Below, one piece after another: positions 28,152 to 37,485 of a stretch of 64,000 bases of DNA; the first letter of the stretch is position 1; each line of letters starts with the position of its first letter. The notes beneath the pieces were generated by a model. That model worked only from the letters and a program-made list of their open reading frames with translations. It was not told where the DNA came from and did no database searches. The stretch is from positions 744,001-808,000 of the forward strand of contig NZ_JABJQY010000002.1 of the NCBI RefSeq assembly GCF_013155375.1. The letters are read 5' to 3'. This DNA is from Nocardioides sp. zg-1308 (GTDB taxonomy: Bacteria; Actinomycetota; Actinomycetes; Propionibacteriales; Nocardioidaceae). The position numbers were made by a program, and so were the translations under genes.

Positions 28152-29269
28152 CGGACGACCTCGAGCAGCCCTTCCCGCACCAGGCGCCGGCAGAGGACCA
28201 GGGCGCTCCCGGCGTCGAGCATGGTGAGCGCACCGGGGGTGAGCTCGGCGTGCGCGGCGACGTGCTCCAGCGCGGGACGCACGCGGGCCGGGACGCGCAG
28301 GACCCGGTCGCCGAGCAGGACCCGGACGCTGTCGCCGTCGTCGATCAGCTCGCAGGGGTGCCCCCGGCGCCGTCGCAGCCGGGTGTCGGCGTCGATCGTG
28401 CCCAGGGCGGCGCGGTCCAGCAGGGCCCCCGCCACGCGGGGCGGGCGGCTGCCGAGGAACTCGGTCGCCTGGTCGGTGGCCAGCACCGCGGGATCGAGGC
28501 GTCGTACGGCGTCGGTGAGGGAGGCGAGCCGGTCGGTCAGGCCGTCGGCCAACCGGGACGGGTCGTCGAGGTAGCCGGCCGGCAGGTGCTCGTCGGGGAC
28601 CTGGGCGAGCAGGCGGCCGACCTCGCGGGTCAGCAGGCTGCGCCACGTGAGCTGGTTGATCCCGATGGTCAGGTGGAGGGAGACCTCCTCCTGCGCGCGG
28701 GCGGCGTGCGGCGTGCCGGTGGGGAGGTAGGCCACCACGCCGGGCTCGAGCAGCAGCTCGCCCGGACCACCGTCGCCGTGGATCTCCCAGAGCTTGGTGC
28801 CGTGGGTCTGCAGGACGAAGACGTCGTGGGAGTCGGAGTGGACCGCGAAGCCCTGCGCACCGGGCGGGGTCAGGTAGGCGTTGGCCTGGCACGGGTGGCC
28901 CAGCTCGAGCTCGAGCTCGGCGACGAGGTCGCCCACGGGCGTCCAGTAGCGCTGCAGCCCCTGCAGCACGATCGTCGCGCCCTCGTCGTGCAGCCCCATC
29001 AGCTTCACGGGGTCGACGAGGCCGGTCAGCGGCTTGCCCGCCAGGCTGCCGCCGCGCGTGAAGGCCGACTCGGGCAGCACCGAGCCGTTGCGGGCCACGC
29101 GCACCGCCGGCGCGCGGATGGCGGTCTCGGTGAGCAGGTGGTCGACGTGCGCCAGCGAGAGCACCTCGGCGCCGTGGCCGGGGTCGGTGCGGTGGACGTG
29201 GACACGCGACGCCCAGACCTTGTCGATGAAGGTCTGGGCGTCGCCCGTCAGGCGGTCGAGAGCGCTCAG
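28148..29269 (-). CDS. JmjC-like cupin (Cupin_4 type) putative peptide hydroxylase
   Basis: About 373 residues. The iron site is visible in QGFAVHSDSHDVFVLQ (HXD) with the distal His in LPTGTPHAAR; KLWEIHG is the family's usual next block. These belong to the JmjC ribosomal-oxygenase group that hydroxylates protein side chains with Fe(II)/2-oxoglutarate. The GTG at 29164 would cut off a conserved-looking N-terminus (LDRLTGDAQTFIDKVWASR). The frame is open upstream without ATG or GTG to CTG at 29269, which overlaps the preceding stop as CTGA, so I place the start there. Sits between the Asp-rich peptide gene and a ferredoxin-like gene. Confidence 0.78.
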   Translation of the reverse strand: MSALDRLTGDAQTFIDKVWASRVHVHRTDPGHGAEVLSLAHVDHLLTETAIRAPAVRVARNGSVLPESAFTRGGSLAGKPLTGLVDPVKLMGLHDEGATIVLQGLQRYWTPVGDLVAELELELGHPCQANAYLTPPGAQGFAVHSDSHDVFVLQTHGTKLWEIHGDGGPGELLLEPGVVAYLPTGTPHAARAQEEVSLHLTIGINQLTWRSLLTREVGRLLAQVPDEHLPAGYLDDPSRLADGLTDRLASLTDAVRRLDPAVLATDQATEFLGSRPPRVAGALLDRAALGTIDADTRLRRRRGHPCELIDDGDSVRVLLGDRVLRVPARVRPALEHVAAHAELTPGALTMLDAGSALVLCRRLVREGLLEVVR

Positions 29270-29532
29270 AGCGCGGTCCCGTCCGTGCCGTCGGCGTCCG
29301 TGGAGTCGCTGTCGGTCCCGTCGGCGTCCGTGCCGCCGGCGTCCGTGCCGTCGGCGTCGGTCGAGTCGGCGTCGGTCGAGTCGCCGTCGGTCGCGTCGGT
29401 GGAGTCACCGTCCGTCGCGTCGGCGTCCGTGCCGTCCGCGTCGGTGCTCGGGCCTGCCGCCACACCGGTGGGGTCGACGCCCTCGGTGCTCATCTCGTCG
29501 TCGCCGAGCGGGTTGTCAGGAGTCGTCGTCAT
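29266..29532 (-). CDS. Asp/Thr pentapeptide-repeat peptide, candidate modified-peptide precursor
   Basis: An 88-residue, extremely acidic protein. Residues 1-28 form a leader-like part (MTTTPDNPLGDDE, STEGVDPTGVAAGP). Residues 29-88 consist of about eleven TD(A/G/S)D(G/S/A) units, ending DGTAL. A strong GAGGAGG ribosome site precedes the ATG. The stop overlaps the start of the cupin hydroxylase gene. Leader plus repeated core next to an Fe/2OG-type enzyme and two ferredoxin-like proteins suggests a RiPP-like substrate with Asp (or Thr) modification. It could instead be a simple disordered acidic or calcium-binding protein. Confidence 0.72.
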   Translation of the reverse strand: MTTTPDNPLGDDEMSTEGVDPTGVAAGPSTDADGTDADATDGDSTDATDGDSTDADSTDADGTDAGGTDADGTDSDSTDADGTDGTAL

Positions 29533-29667
29533 GGATCCTCCTCGTCTGCCCGGGCGGACCGTCCGTCCCGGGATACGCGTCGAGTCTGGTGCTCGCCGCT
29601 TCCACCGTCCCACACCCCGCGGGGCGGGGTCACCGGGCCGTCCAGCGGTCCGCCAGGGGCAGGCGGA

Positions 29668-30435
29668 TCAGGCGGTGCGGACCTCGTAGCGGGTGGTGCC
29701 CTTGACCTTGTCGTCGCCGCACGACTGGCGGCGCGCGGGGCCCGGCGCCGGCACCACCTCGTCGTCGGGGTGACCGCCACCGATGAGGTGCAGCTCGCGC
29801 ACCTGCTCCGTCCCGGACCGGCCCGCGCGGCCACGCATCCACGGCACCGGCACCTCGCCCCGCTCGACCGCCTCGCACACGGCCAGCGCGGTGTCCGGGT
29901 CCAACCGGCCCAGGGTCAGCCCGCTCGGGAGCGCCAGGAGCGTGCCGGAGAACCGGTGCCCGCCCAGGTGCGTCGTCTCCCAGGTCCCCTCGGGCCACCG
30001 CGCGCTGAGCCGCCCGGCGATCGGCCGGCCGATCTCGGCGCAGCACCGGTCGCGCTTGCCGTTGGTGCAGACCAGCCAGAGCGGGCCGTCGTACGCCGTG
30101 AGGGCCGCGGGGTCGCGCAGGAGGGACGGCTCGAGGAGGTCCTCGGGCCGGTCGAGCACCGCGGTGCGGACGTCGTAGCCGCCCTCGGTCGCCCGCGCCC
30201 GGTAGACGCGCGTGCCGGGGCCGGCGCTGCCGTCGCAGCGGCGCACCAGCAGGACCTTGGCCTCGAGCGAGGCCAGGTGGTCGCGCACCAGTCCGGGGAG
30301 CCGGTTGTCGGTGACGGCGTCGCGTCCCCACGGCCCGGGCGCCTCGACCAACAGGATGTCGGTGTCGGTGGGCGCCGTGCCGGCGATGGGCTCGGCGTCC
30401 TCCACGCTGGCCGAGGAGCACCGGAAGTCAGGCAT
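29668..30435 (-). CDS. Sucrase/ferredoxin-like [2Fe-2S] protein 2
   Basis: A 255-residue paralogue of the 27249-28151 protein. It carries VCTNGKRDRCCAEIGRP (about residue 125-141) and ETTHLGGHRFSGTLLALP. The N-terminus begins MPDFRCSSAS. Compared with its paralogue it lacks the long C-terminal extension and ends with a short basic tail containing one Cys (RRQSCGDDKVKG). CAGACT lies 6 nt before the ATG. It is the first gene of the unit leading to the Asp-rich peptide, 135 bp away. Confidence 0.84.
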   Translation of the reverse strand: MPDFRCSSASVEDAEPIAGTAPTDTDILLVEAPGPWGRDAVTDNRLPGLVRDHLASLEAKVLLVRRCDGSAGPGTRVYRARATEGGYDVRTAVLDRPEDLLEPSLLRDPAALTAYDGPLWLVCTNGKRDRCCAEIGRPIAGRLSARWPEGTWETTHLGGHRFSGTLLALPSGLTLGRLDPDTALAVCEAVERGEVPVPWMRGRAGRSGTEQVRELHLIGGGHPDDEVVPAPGPARRQSCGDDKVKGTTRYEVRTA

Positions 30436-30491
30436 GGGAGAAGTCTGGCCGACGCCTGGTCGGCCAGACCCTCCGTGGGTGTGGGCCCGCG

Positions 30492-31574
30492 TCAGTAGCG
30501 CTGGTTCTGCCAGAGCAGCCCGGCGGCGGCCGACTCCGTCGGGTTGCAGTAGCCGCCGTAGGTCCGGTAGCGCTCGGGGGAGATGAGCTCCTTGGCGCAG
30601 TCGGCGGCGTGCTCGAGCGGGGCCCAGTCGGGCGCCATCGGGATGGTCGGGACCGCCGGGTCGGGGTTGACGTCCGGCACGAACACCTCGGCCGAGCGCG
30701 CGACGAGCTGGTCCCAGGTCTGCCGGGTGCCGCCCCAGTTGTAGAACTGCTTCATGTGCGCGCACTCGTGGATCGCGATCCCGAGCTTCGACACCTCGGG
30801 CTCGGCGGTGAGGGTGGCCAGGGTGGCGGCGTCGATGACGATGCCGTGCTGCCAGTTGAACACGCCCGTCCGGTCGCCGGTCAGGCCCGTGGTGTCGATG
30901 GTGACGCTCGCGTTGGGGCACAGGCCCGCGATCGGGGCGTAGAAGCGTGCGGCGTCGCCGGTGTAGGCCGCCGGGTTCTCGAAGCGGACCGAGACCGGCT
31001 TCGACGACACGCTGCGCCGGGCGCGCCGGGGGCCCTTCGTCGGCTTCTTGGTCGTGAGCCGGTAGTCGACGGTCTGGGCCGCCACGCCCGTCGGCACCAC
31101 GTGGGCCGGCACCCGGGCGGCGACGTACTGCTTGCCGATGCTGCCCTTGGTGCCCGCGACCTTGGTCCACTTCCCGCCGTCGACGCGCGCCTGCACGAAC
31201 ACTTTCGGCAGGATCGGCCGGACGCCGCGGTAGGTCTTCCAGGCTGCCTCGACCTGGATGCCGGTGCCCGAGCCGCGGGTCGCGGTGGTGAAGGCGAAGC
31301 CGTCGATCCGGTTGTACTTCGCGCCCCAGAAGGCGAAGAGAGGACGACGGTAGGCGCGGGCGGACGGTGCCCGGTCGCCCCGGTCGCCCGTGGCGCTCGC
31401 GGAGCGCTCCGGCGCGGTCAGCACCGGCGGCACCACCTCCGGCACGTCCCGGGTGGACAGGAGGGCATCGGGAGCGGCGCCGCGACCGTCGGCGGGCCCC
31501 GCCACGGCGGGTGCGGCGAGGAGGGACAGGGCTGTCGCGGCGAGTGCTGCGGTCAGGCGTCGGCCTGAGGTCAT
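30492..31574 (-). CDS. Secreted zincin-like metalloprotein
   Basis: A 360-residue exported protein: signal peptide MTSGRRLTAALAATALSLLAAPAVAG, a beta-rich middle domain (FVQARVDGGKWTKVAGTKG) and a C-terminal domain with the zincin motif AIHECAHMKQFYNWGG (HEXXH, about residue 265) and a possible third ligand in EHAADC. Several Cys (LCPNAS, DCAKE, YCNP) could form disulfides. It resembles secreted peptidase-like proteins of actinobacteria without a named family. Stop is 81 bp after the regulator gene, on the same strand. Could act on exported products of the adjacent unit; unproven. Confidence 0.75.
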   Translation of the reverse strand: MTSGRRLTAALAATALSLLAAPAVAGPADGRGAAPDALLSTRDVPEVVPPVLTAPERSASATGDRGDRAPSARAYRRPLFAFWGAKYNRIDGFAFTTATRGSGTGIQVEAAWKTYRGVRPILPKVFVQARVDGGKWTKVAGTKGSIGKQYVAARVPAHVVPTGVAAQTVDYRLTTKKPTKGPRRARRSVSSKPVSVRFENPAAYTGDAARFYAPIAGLCPNASVTIDTTGLTGDRTGVFNWQHGIVIDAATLATLTAEPEVSKLGIAIHECAHMKQFYNWGGTRQTWDQLVARSAEVFVPDVNPDPAVPTIPMAPDWAPLEHAADCAKELISPERYRTYGGYCNPTESAAAGLLWQNQRY

Positions 31575-31655
31575 GGGCTGCTCCGTGGTCCGGGGGACGG
31601 TCGAGTGCTGCCTACCCGTGGTGGTCCACCGGCAAACGGTCGTGCCCGCACTGTG

Positions 31656-34634
31656 TCAGAGCAGTCCGCGACGCCTCGCCACCGCGGCCGCCTCGGTGCG
31701 CGAGGCGGCGTCGAGCTTGGCGAGGATGTTGGAGACGTGCACCGAGACGGTCTTGGTGCTGATGAAGAGCTGCTTGCCGATCTCGCCGTTGCTCCGGCCC
31801 TCCGCGACGAGCGCGAGGATCTCGCGCTCACGCGGGGTGAGCACCGTGTCGTCGCCGGCACCCGTGGCCGGCGCGGGCGCGGACCCCAGCGCGGTGAGCT
31901 CGGCGAGCAGCGCGGTGGCGCGCATGGCGTGGGCGGACGCGCGGGCGAGGTCGGCCACCTCCCGGGCACCCGGGGCGTCGCCCGCCGCGCGGAGCACGCC
32001 AGCGAGGCGGACGCGGGCCTGCGCGACCTCGGGCACGCTGCCGTAGGCGACCGCCGTCTCCTCGGCCGAGCGCCACGCGGCGACCAGCTCGTCGCTGCTG
32101 GGCGGGTCGACCTGCGCGAGCCAGCGCCAGCGGAGGTGCTCGGCGCTGCGGCGGGCCACCCACATCCGGTATTCGGGGCCGTGGCTGCCGTCGTAGGGGG
32201 CGTAGAAGTCGATGACCCGCCCGCCGTCGGACATCATCCGCTCGACGTCGGCGCGGGCCGCGTCGCGCTCGTCGGCGGACTGGTGCGGCGCCGCGTTGGC
32301 GAGGGCGCCGACCACGAGGGTGGCGAGGCGCAGCCGGGCCTGGAACCAGTCGTGCCACAGGGGCACGACGGTGGCGACCACCTCGTCGTAGACCGCGACC
32401 GCGCCCGCCGCGTCGCCGCGCGCGGCCGCCCGCATCAGCTCGGCGCTGCCGGCCGAGATCGCGGTCAGGCCGTCGGTGCCCCAGTAGTCGCGGAGCCGGT
32501 CGAGGGCCTTGCCGTGGTCGTCGCCGCGGATGCCGATGCAGATGAGCATCTGGTGGGCGAAGTAGAGCCACTCGAAGACCATCGGCGGGTTCTGCCCGCT
32601 CACGTCGAGCAGGTCCCACGCCTCGTCGAGCCGGCCCTGGTGGGTGAGCGCGACGGCGAGGAGGAGCCGCGACTCGGCGGGGTAGGGGGACCACGTCAGG
32701 CCGCCGACCTCGCTGCGCTCGATCACCTCGCGGTAGACCTCGACCGCCCGGTCGAGGTCGCCCTCGTCCTGGTGCAGGCGGCCGAGCAGGTAGAGCGCGC
32801 GGAGCTCGGGCTCGATGAGGCCGGCCCGGCGGGCCCGCTCGGCCGCCGCCCGCCAGCCGGCGCTGGGGCTGGCGCTGCCGTCGGGGTCGAGGCCCGCGAC
32901 GGTGGTGTGCAGCTCGACGGCCAGGCTGGTGAGGTCGTTGCGCTCGGCGATCTCGAGCGCCTGCACGGCGATGGCCCGCGCCTCGTCGGCGTGCCAGCCG
33001 CCGAGGCTCTGGGCGTGCACGAGCAGCGCGCGGGCCAGGAGCTTGGGCGGCGCGCCGCGCAGCAGCTCGACCGCCTCGGCCGCAGTCTCGTGCGGTGAGT
33101 CGGTGGTGTCGGTGAGCAGCAGCGCCGAGGCGAGCGCCGTGAGCAGCTGCCCACGCTGGATCTCGGCGCCCTCGGTGGGCAGCGTCGCCAGGCGGGCCCG
33201 CAGCACCTTGACCGCCTTGGGCACCCGGCCGGAGGCGACGAGCGCCTCCGCGCAGCGCCGGGCCAGGGCCAGGACGTCCACGTCGGTCACCGGCACGCGG
33301 GCGGTGTCGACGAGCTCGAGCGCGTCGAGGAAGTGGGTGGCGGCCTCGGAGGGGCCACCCACGGCCAGCGCCTCCTCGCCCGCCTCGATCGAGGCGCGGA
33401 TGGCGACGGGACGGTCGTCGGCGCGACGCGCGTGCTGCGCGAGCTCGGCGGCGGTGCCGACGGCGCGGCCCTCCCCCAGCGCGGCGACGAAGTCGGCGTG
33501 GAGCCGCATCCGCTCGCCGGGCAGCAGGTCGTCGTAGACCGCCTCGCCGAGCAGCGCGTGGCGGAAGGCGTAGGTGCCGCCGCGGGAGGCGACCAGGACG
33601 TGCGACTCGACGGCGTTGCGGAGGGCGGTCTCGAGCTCGGCGGCGCCGAGGTCGGAGACCGCGGCGAGGAGGCCGTGGCTGACCTGCCGGCCCGCCACGG
33701 AGACGATGCGGACGACCTTGCGCGTCGTCTCGTCGAGCCGGTCGAGGTGGACGAGCAGGACGTCGGCGAGCTCGCCGGGCACCTGGCCTGACCACGACGC
33801 GCCGACGAGCTCCTCGATGAAGAACGGGTTGCCCTCGGCGCGGTCGACGATGGAGGCGTACTCCGCCTCGGACATCGTCGAGGGGTGCAGCGCCTTCACG
33901 AGGATGCGTACGTCGTCGTCGGCGAGCGGCTCGACCTGGAGCCGGTCGATGCCACGCATCCGCATCCACTCCGCGACCTGGCGGCGGAGCGGGTGGCGGC
34001 GGTGCAGGTCGTCGGCGCGGTAGGAGACGACCAGCGAGACGCCCGGGACCGGGCGGGAGAACAGGAAGCTGAGCATGTCGCGCGTGGACTCGTCGGCCCA
34101 GTGGGCGTCCTCGACGATCACGAGGAGCGGCGCCTGCGCGGCGACGGCGGAGAGGAGGTCGCCGAACGCGTCGTAGACGTTGCCGCGGTCGAGGGCCTGG
34201 TCGCCCGACGCGGTCTCGCTGCTGCGGATGCGCCGGCCCGGCTGGAGGCGGGCGAGCGTGGGGTGCTGCTCGAGGACGCGAGCGGCGACGTCGGGCTCGT
34301 CGGCCATCATCCGGCCGAGCACCTCGGAGAAGGGGAGGTAGGGCAGGGAGCTGTCGGCGAGGTCGAGGCAGTGGCCGGCGACGACCTGCCAGCCGGCCTC
34401 GAGGGCGACGTCGCGCAGCGCCATCAGCACCCGGGTCTTGCCGACACCGGCGTCGCCGGCGACCAGCATCGCGCGCACCGTCCGGTCGGCTCCGGACGTG
34501 CGAATGCCGAGCTGGGCGGTGAGTTGCTCCAGCTCGGCATCGCGTCCGATGAGATCGGTGGTCCGCAGGGCCGGCACGGACGACATTGTGTCGTGCCGCT
34601 CCGACATCGGCGGGTCGATCGCGGTGCGGGTCAC
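31656..34634 (-). CDS. LAL-type LuxR transcriptional regulator (AAA ATPase)
   Basis: A 992-residue MalT/LAL-like regulator. Walker A AGDAGVGKT near residue 58, Walker B region LLVIVEDAHWADE near 170, a long TPR-like helical middle, and a C-terminal GerE HTH (LTPREREILALVAEGRSNGEIGKQ, SVHVSNILAKL). GTG at 34634 overlaps the stop of the 38-residue gene (GTGA), which fixes the start. Large ATP-dependent activators of this type often control neighbouring metabolite or peptide genes, here the 27-31 kb unit on the same strand. Confidence 0.92.
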   Translation of the reverse strand: MTRTAIDPPMSERHDTMSSVPALRTTDLIGRDAELEQLTAQLGIRTSGADRTVRAMLVAGDAGVGKTRVLMALRDVALEAGWQVVAGHCLDLADSSLPYLPFSEVLGRMMADEPDVAARVLEQHPTLARLQPGRRIRSSETASGDQALDRGNVYDAFGDLLSAVAAQAPLLVIVEDAHWADESTRDMLSFLFSRPVPGVSLVVSYRADDLHRRHPLRRQVAEWMRMRGIDRLQVEPLADDDVRILVKALHPSTMSEAEYASIVDRAEGNPFFIEELVGASWSGQVPGELADVLLVHLDRLDETTRKVVRIVSVAGRQVSHGLLAAVSDLGAAELETALRNAVESHVLVASRGGTYAFRHALLGEAVYDDLLPGERMRLHADFVAALGEGRAVGTAAELAQHARRADDRPVAIRASIEAGEEALAVGGPSEAATHFLDALELVDTARVPVTDVDVLALARRCAEALVASGRVPKAVKVLRARLATLPTEGAEIQRGQLLTALASALLLTDTTDSPHETAAEAVELLRGAPPKLLARALLVHAQSLGGWHADEARAIAVQALEIAERNDLTSLAVELHTTVAGLDPDGSASPSAGWRAAAERARRAGLIEPELRALYLLGRLHQDEGDLDRAVEVYREVIERSEVGGLTWSPYPAESRLLLAVALTHQGRLDEAWDLLDVSGQNPPMVFEWLYFAHQMLICIGIRGDDHGKALDRLRDYWGTDGLTAISAGSAELMRAAARGDAAGAVAVYDEVVATVVPLWHDWFQARLRLATLVVGALANAAPHQSADERDAARADVERMMSDGGRVIDFYAPYDGSHGPEYRMWVARRSAEHLRWRWLAQVDPPSSDELVAAWRSAEETAVAYGSVPEVAQARVRLAGVLRAAGDAPGAREVADLARASAHAMRATALLAELTALGSAPAPATGAGDDTVLTPREREILALVAEGRSNGEIGKQLFISTKTVSVHVSNILAKLDAASRTEAAAVARRRGLL

Positions 34635-34747
34635 TTCTGGGTGTCGTCGGTGCGGACCCGGGTCCAGCGACGGTGCCCGTAGTCCTTCCTGATCCGGTCC
34701 TGCCGGTAGGTGATCTCGGCGCCCAGGAAGCTGTCGGTGCTGAACAT
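34631..34747 (-). CDS. 38-residue protein coupled to the LAL regulator
   Basis: A short frame starting MFSTDSFLGAEITYRQDRI and ending in basic RRWTRVRTDDTQK, with a good GAGAAGAGGAG ribosome site before the ATG at 34747. Its stop overlaps the regulator's GTG by 4 bp. Charged and amphipathic, no membrane span. It probably serves translation coupling or is a small partner; function unknown. Confidence 0.65.
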   Translation of the reverse strand: MFSTDSFLGAEITYRQDRIRKDYGHRRWTRVRTDDTQK

Positions 34748-34803
34748 GTGCTTCTCCTCTTCTCGTCCGGCCCGTTGTGGGCCGTGAGGAGAGATTCCGT
34801 CCG

Positions 34804-34900
34804 TGAGGTAGGCGCGGACATCGGGCGCGTGCCCTATTCGCGGTGGTCCGGCTACCTCAGATGCGGCGCGCGGTGGCGTACGGGGGTCCCTGAGGTAGCC
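34804..34900. promoter_or_regulatory. Three TGAGGTAG octamers upstream of the regulator unit
   Basis: TGAGGTAG occurs at 34804-34811 and 34891-34898 and inverted at 34852-34859; the last two belong to a 10-bp inverted repeat (34850-34859, 34891-34900) with a 31-bp spacer. They lie 57-153 bp upstream of the 38-residue gene and may be sites for the LAL protein. Confidence 0.45.
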
Positions 34901-34910
34901 CACCGGCCGG

Positions 34911-34969
34911 TAGTCCCCATCGATCGGGTCGTGCGCGAGGTCTCCGCGCAGCCCGTTCGATGGGGACTA
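34911..34969 (-). terminator. Long inverted repeat at the end of hutI
   Basis: Perfect 13-bp arms (34911-34923, 34957-34969; TAGTCCCCATCGA) with a 33-nt loop, extended by 4 bp beyond a one-base bulge. The right arm includes the hutI stop codon, so it can terminate hutI. It resembles the element inside cobB in arm sequence (TAGTCC) and size, suggesting a shared repeat family. Confidence 0.65.
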
Positions 34970-36175
34970 TCCGGGGGTGGGGGCGGCGACGACCGGGCGG
35001 CCGGCCTGCCACACCCCGGCCACGAGCGGGACGCCGGGGCGGTAGGCGAGGTGGACGTACGACGGCGCGTCGAGGAGGACGAGGTCGGCCGCCTTCCCGG
35101 GCACGAGCACCCCGACGTCGTCGCGGTCGAGCGCGGCGGCGCCCGTCGCGGTGGCGGCGTGCAGCGCCTCGGCCGGGCTCATCCGCATCTCGCGGACCGC
35201 GAGGGCGATGCAGAGGGCCATCGAGGAGGTGAAGGACGAGCCGGGGTTGCAGTCGCTGGCGAGCGCGACGCGTACGCCGGCGTCGATCAGCCCGCGGGCG
35301 TCGGGGTAGGGCTGCCGGGTGGAGAACTCCACGCCCGGCAGCAGGGTCGCGATGGTGCCGGAATCGCTCAGCGCCGCGACGTCGTCGTCGGAGACGAAGG
35401 TGCAGTGGTCGACCGCGACGAGGCCGAGCTCGCAGGCCAGCCGCACGCCGGCGCCGTACGTCAGCTGGTTGGCGTGGAGCCGTCCGCGCAGGCCGCTGTC
35501 GGACCCCGCCGCCAGGATGGTGCGCGCCTGGTCGACGTCGAAGGCGCCGTCCTCGCAGAACACGTCGATCCACCGGGCGTGCGGCGCCGCCGCCGCGAGC
35601 ATGGGGCCGGTGACCAGGTCGACGTAGTCCGCGGGAGTGGTGCCGGCCGGCACGACGTGGGCACCGAGGAAGGTGGTCTCGTCGGTGAACTGGCGGGCCA
35701 CCGCGAGACTGCGTGCCTCGTCGTGGACCGACAACCCGTAGCCGCTCTTGATCTCCAGCGAGGTGGTGCCCTGGGCCCGCATCTCGGCGACGAGCCGGGC
35801 GACGTGAGAGGTGAGCTGCTCGTCGGTGGCGGCACGGGTCCGCTCGACCGTGGTGCGGATGCCGCCTGCGGTGTAGGGCTGCCCGGTCATCCGCGCCTCG
35901 AACTCCGCCGACCGGTCCCCCGCGAAGACGAGGTGGCTGTGGGAGTCCACGAAGCCGGGGATGACGGCGCGACCGCCGGCGTCGACCTGCACGTCGGCCG
36001 CGGGGGCGTCGGCGGCCGGGCCGACCCAGGCGACCCGGCTGCCCTCGAGCACGACGGCCGCGTCCCGCACGAGGCCCAGCAGTCCGCCCTGCTCGGCGCG
36101 GGCCGGGTCGTTGGTGACCAGCTCGCCGATCCCGGTGATCACGGTGGTCATGGAGGCGGTGGTCGGGGTGGTCAT
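34967..36175 (-). CDS. hutI: Imidazolonepropionase
   Basis: A 402-residue amidohydrolase-superfamily enzyme that opens imidazolonepropionate to N-formimidoyl-glutamate. Metal site HSH in [14 protein letters not shown], further ligands in GAHVVPAG and HANQLTYG, and Asp in [11 protein letters not shown] are intact. The ATG overlaps the hutF stop by 4 bp; a second ATG eight codons on is possible. Third gene of the M20-hutF-hutI operon; the stop lies within a hairpin terminator. Confidence 0.95.
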   Translation of the reverse strand: MTTPTTASMTTVITGIGELVTNDPARAEQGGLLGLVRDAAVVLEGSRVAWVGPAADAPAADVQVDAGGRAVIPGFVDSHSHLVFAGDRSAEFEARMTGQPYTAGGIRTTVERTRAATDEQLTSHVARLVAEMRAQGTTSLEIKSGYGLSVHDEARSLAVARQFTDETTFLGAHVVPAGTTPADYVDLVTGPMLAAAAPHARWIDVFCEDGAFDVDQARTILAAGSDSGLRGRLHANQLTYGAGVRLACELGLVAVDHCTFVSDDDVAALSDSGTIATLLPGVEFSTRQPYPDARGLIDAGVRVALASDCNPGSSFTSSMALCIALAVREMRMSPAEALHAATATGAAALDRDDVGVLVPGKAADLVLLDAPSYVHLAYRPGVPLVAGVWQAGRPVVAAPTPG

Positions 36176-37485
36176 CGGAGGTCCTCCCAGATGCGGCTGA
36201 CGACGTCGTCGAGCTCCCGGCCGATGGCGGCACGGTCGCCGTCCTCGACGACCCACCTACCGTCGGCCATGACCCGCCGCACGTCCTCGGCGGTCGCCGC
36301 GAACACGACGGTGTTCTCGTCGCGGCCGGTGCCGGCGGTGCGCGGCGAGGTCGGGTCGAGCACCACGAGGTCGGCGCGCCGGCCGACCGCGATGGCGCCC
36401 GCGTCGTCCCAGCCGAGCGACGCGTGCCCGGTGGTGGTCACGGCCGTCAGCAGCTCCGCCGCGGACCAGTGCCCGCGCTGCTGCGTGGCCAGCCGCTCGT
36501 CGAGCTCGACGGCGCGCATCTCCTCGAACAGGTCGATGACCGCGTGGCTGTCGGACCCCAGGGTCAGCCGGGCACCGGCGTCGTGGAGGCGCCGGCTCGG
36601 GCCGGTGCCGTCCCCGAGGTCGCGCTCGGTCGTGGGGCAGAAGGAGACGTGGGCACCGGCGTCGCCGACGAGCGCGACGTCGGCGTCGGTCAGGTGGGTG
36701 GCGTGCACCAGCGTCGTACGCCCGTCGAGGAGGCCGCGGTCGGCCAGGAGGCGCGCGGGCGTGACGCCGTACGCCTCGAGGCAGGCCTCGTTCTCGGCGA
36801 CCTGCTCGGAGAGGTGGACGTGGAACGGTCGGTCACCGAGACGGCCGGCCACGGCGCCGAGGTCGTCGGCGGGCACGGCCCTGACGGAGTGGGCCGCCGC
36901 CCCGACCACGGCATGCGGGCCGACGGCCAGGGCGTCGACGCGGTCGGCCCAGGCGTCCACCGAGCCGTCGCTGTAGCGCACCTGCGCTCCCTCGGGCGGA
37001 GCACCGAACCCCGAAGACAGATAGAGCGTGTCAAGCAGCGTGACCCGGATCCCGGCCTGCCGCGCGGCCTCGACGAGGGCCAGGCCCATCTCGTCGGGGT
37101 GGTCGTAGCGCCGCCCGTCGGGCTGGTGGTGGAGGTAGTGGAACTCGCCGACGCAGGTGATCCCGGCGGCCGCCATCTCGCGGTACGTCGCCCGCGCGAG
37201 GGCGAGGTGGGTGTCGGGGTCGAGCCGCGCGGCGACGTCGTACATCCGCTCGCGCCAGGTCCAGAACGTGCCGCGCCCGCGCTGGGTGCGGCCGCGCAGC
37301 GCCCGGTGGAAGGCGTGGCTGTGGGTGTTCGCCAGCCCGGGGACCACCAGGCCGCGCACCGGGACCGCGCGGGGCGGGTCCGAGTCGGGCGTCACCGACG
37401 TGAACCGGCCGTCCTCGACCTCGACCAGCACGTCGTCGTGGAAGCGGTCGCCGAGCCAGGCGTGCTCGAGGAGGTACGCCGTCAC
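36172..37485 (-). CDS. hutF: Formimidoylglutamate deiminase
   Basis: A 437-residue amidohydrolase that converts N-formimidoyl-glutamate to N-formyl-glutamate and ammonia. Signatures: [22 protein letters not shown] with HSH metal ligands, [15 protein letters not shown] and [11 protein letters not shown] with the catalytic Asp. GTG start overlaps the upstream M20 gene by 4 bp. HutF implies the five-step histidine route with N-formyl-glutamate as intermediate. Confidence 0.95.
   Translation of the reverse strand: MTAYLLEHAWLGDRFHDDVLVEVEDGRFTSVTPDSDPPRAVPVRGLVVPGLANTHSHAFHRALRGRTQRGRGTFWTWRERMYDVAARLDPDTHLALARATYREMAAAGITCVGEFHYLHHQPDGRRYDHPDEMGLALVEAARQAGIRVTLLDTLYLSSGFGAPPEGAQVRYSDGSVDAWADRVDALAVGPHAVVGAAAHSVRAVPADDLGAVAGRLGDRPFHVHLSEQVAENEACLEAYGVTPARLLADRGLLDGRTTLVHATHLTDADVALVGDAGAHVSFCPTTERDLGDGTGPSRRLHDAGARLTLGSDSHAVIDLFEEMRAVELDERLATQQRGHWSAAELLTAVTTTGHASLGWDDAGAIAVGRRADLVVLDPTSPRTAGTGRDENTVVFAATAEDVRRVMADGRWVVEDGDRAAIGRELDDVVSRIWEDLR

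Noticed and set aside
28148..29164. GTG at 29164 as cupin start
   Set aside because: Would drop a family-like N-terminal region that is open in frame; the CTG at 29269 with CTGA coupling fits better, though this remains unproven.
31618..31640. Sequence similar to the cobB repeat arm (GGTCCACCGGCAAACGG)
   Set aside because: Shares a short stretch with the cobB element but has no inverted partner, so membership in the family is not supported.
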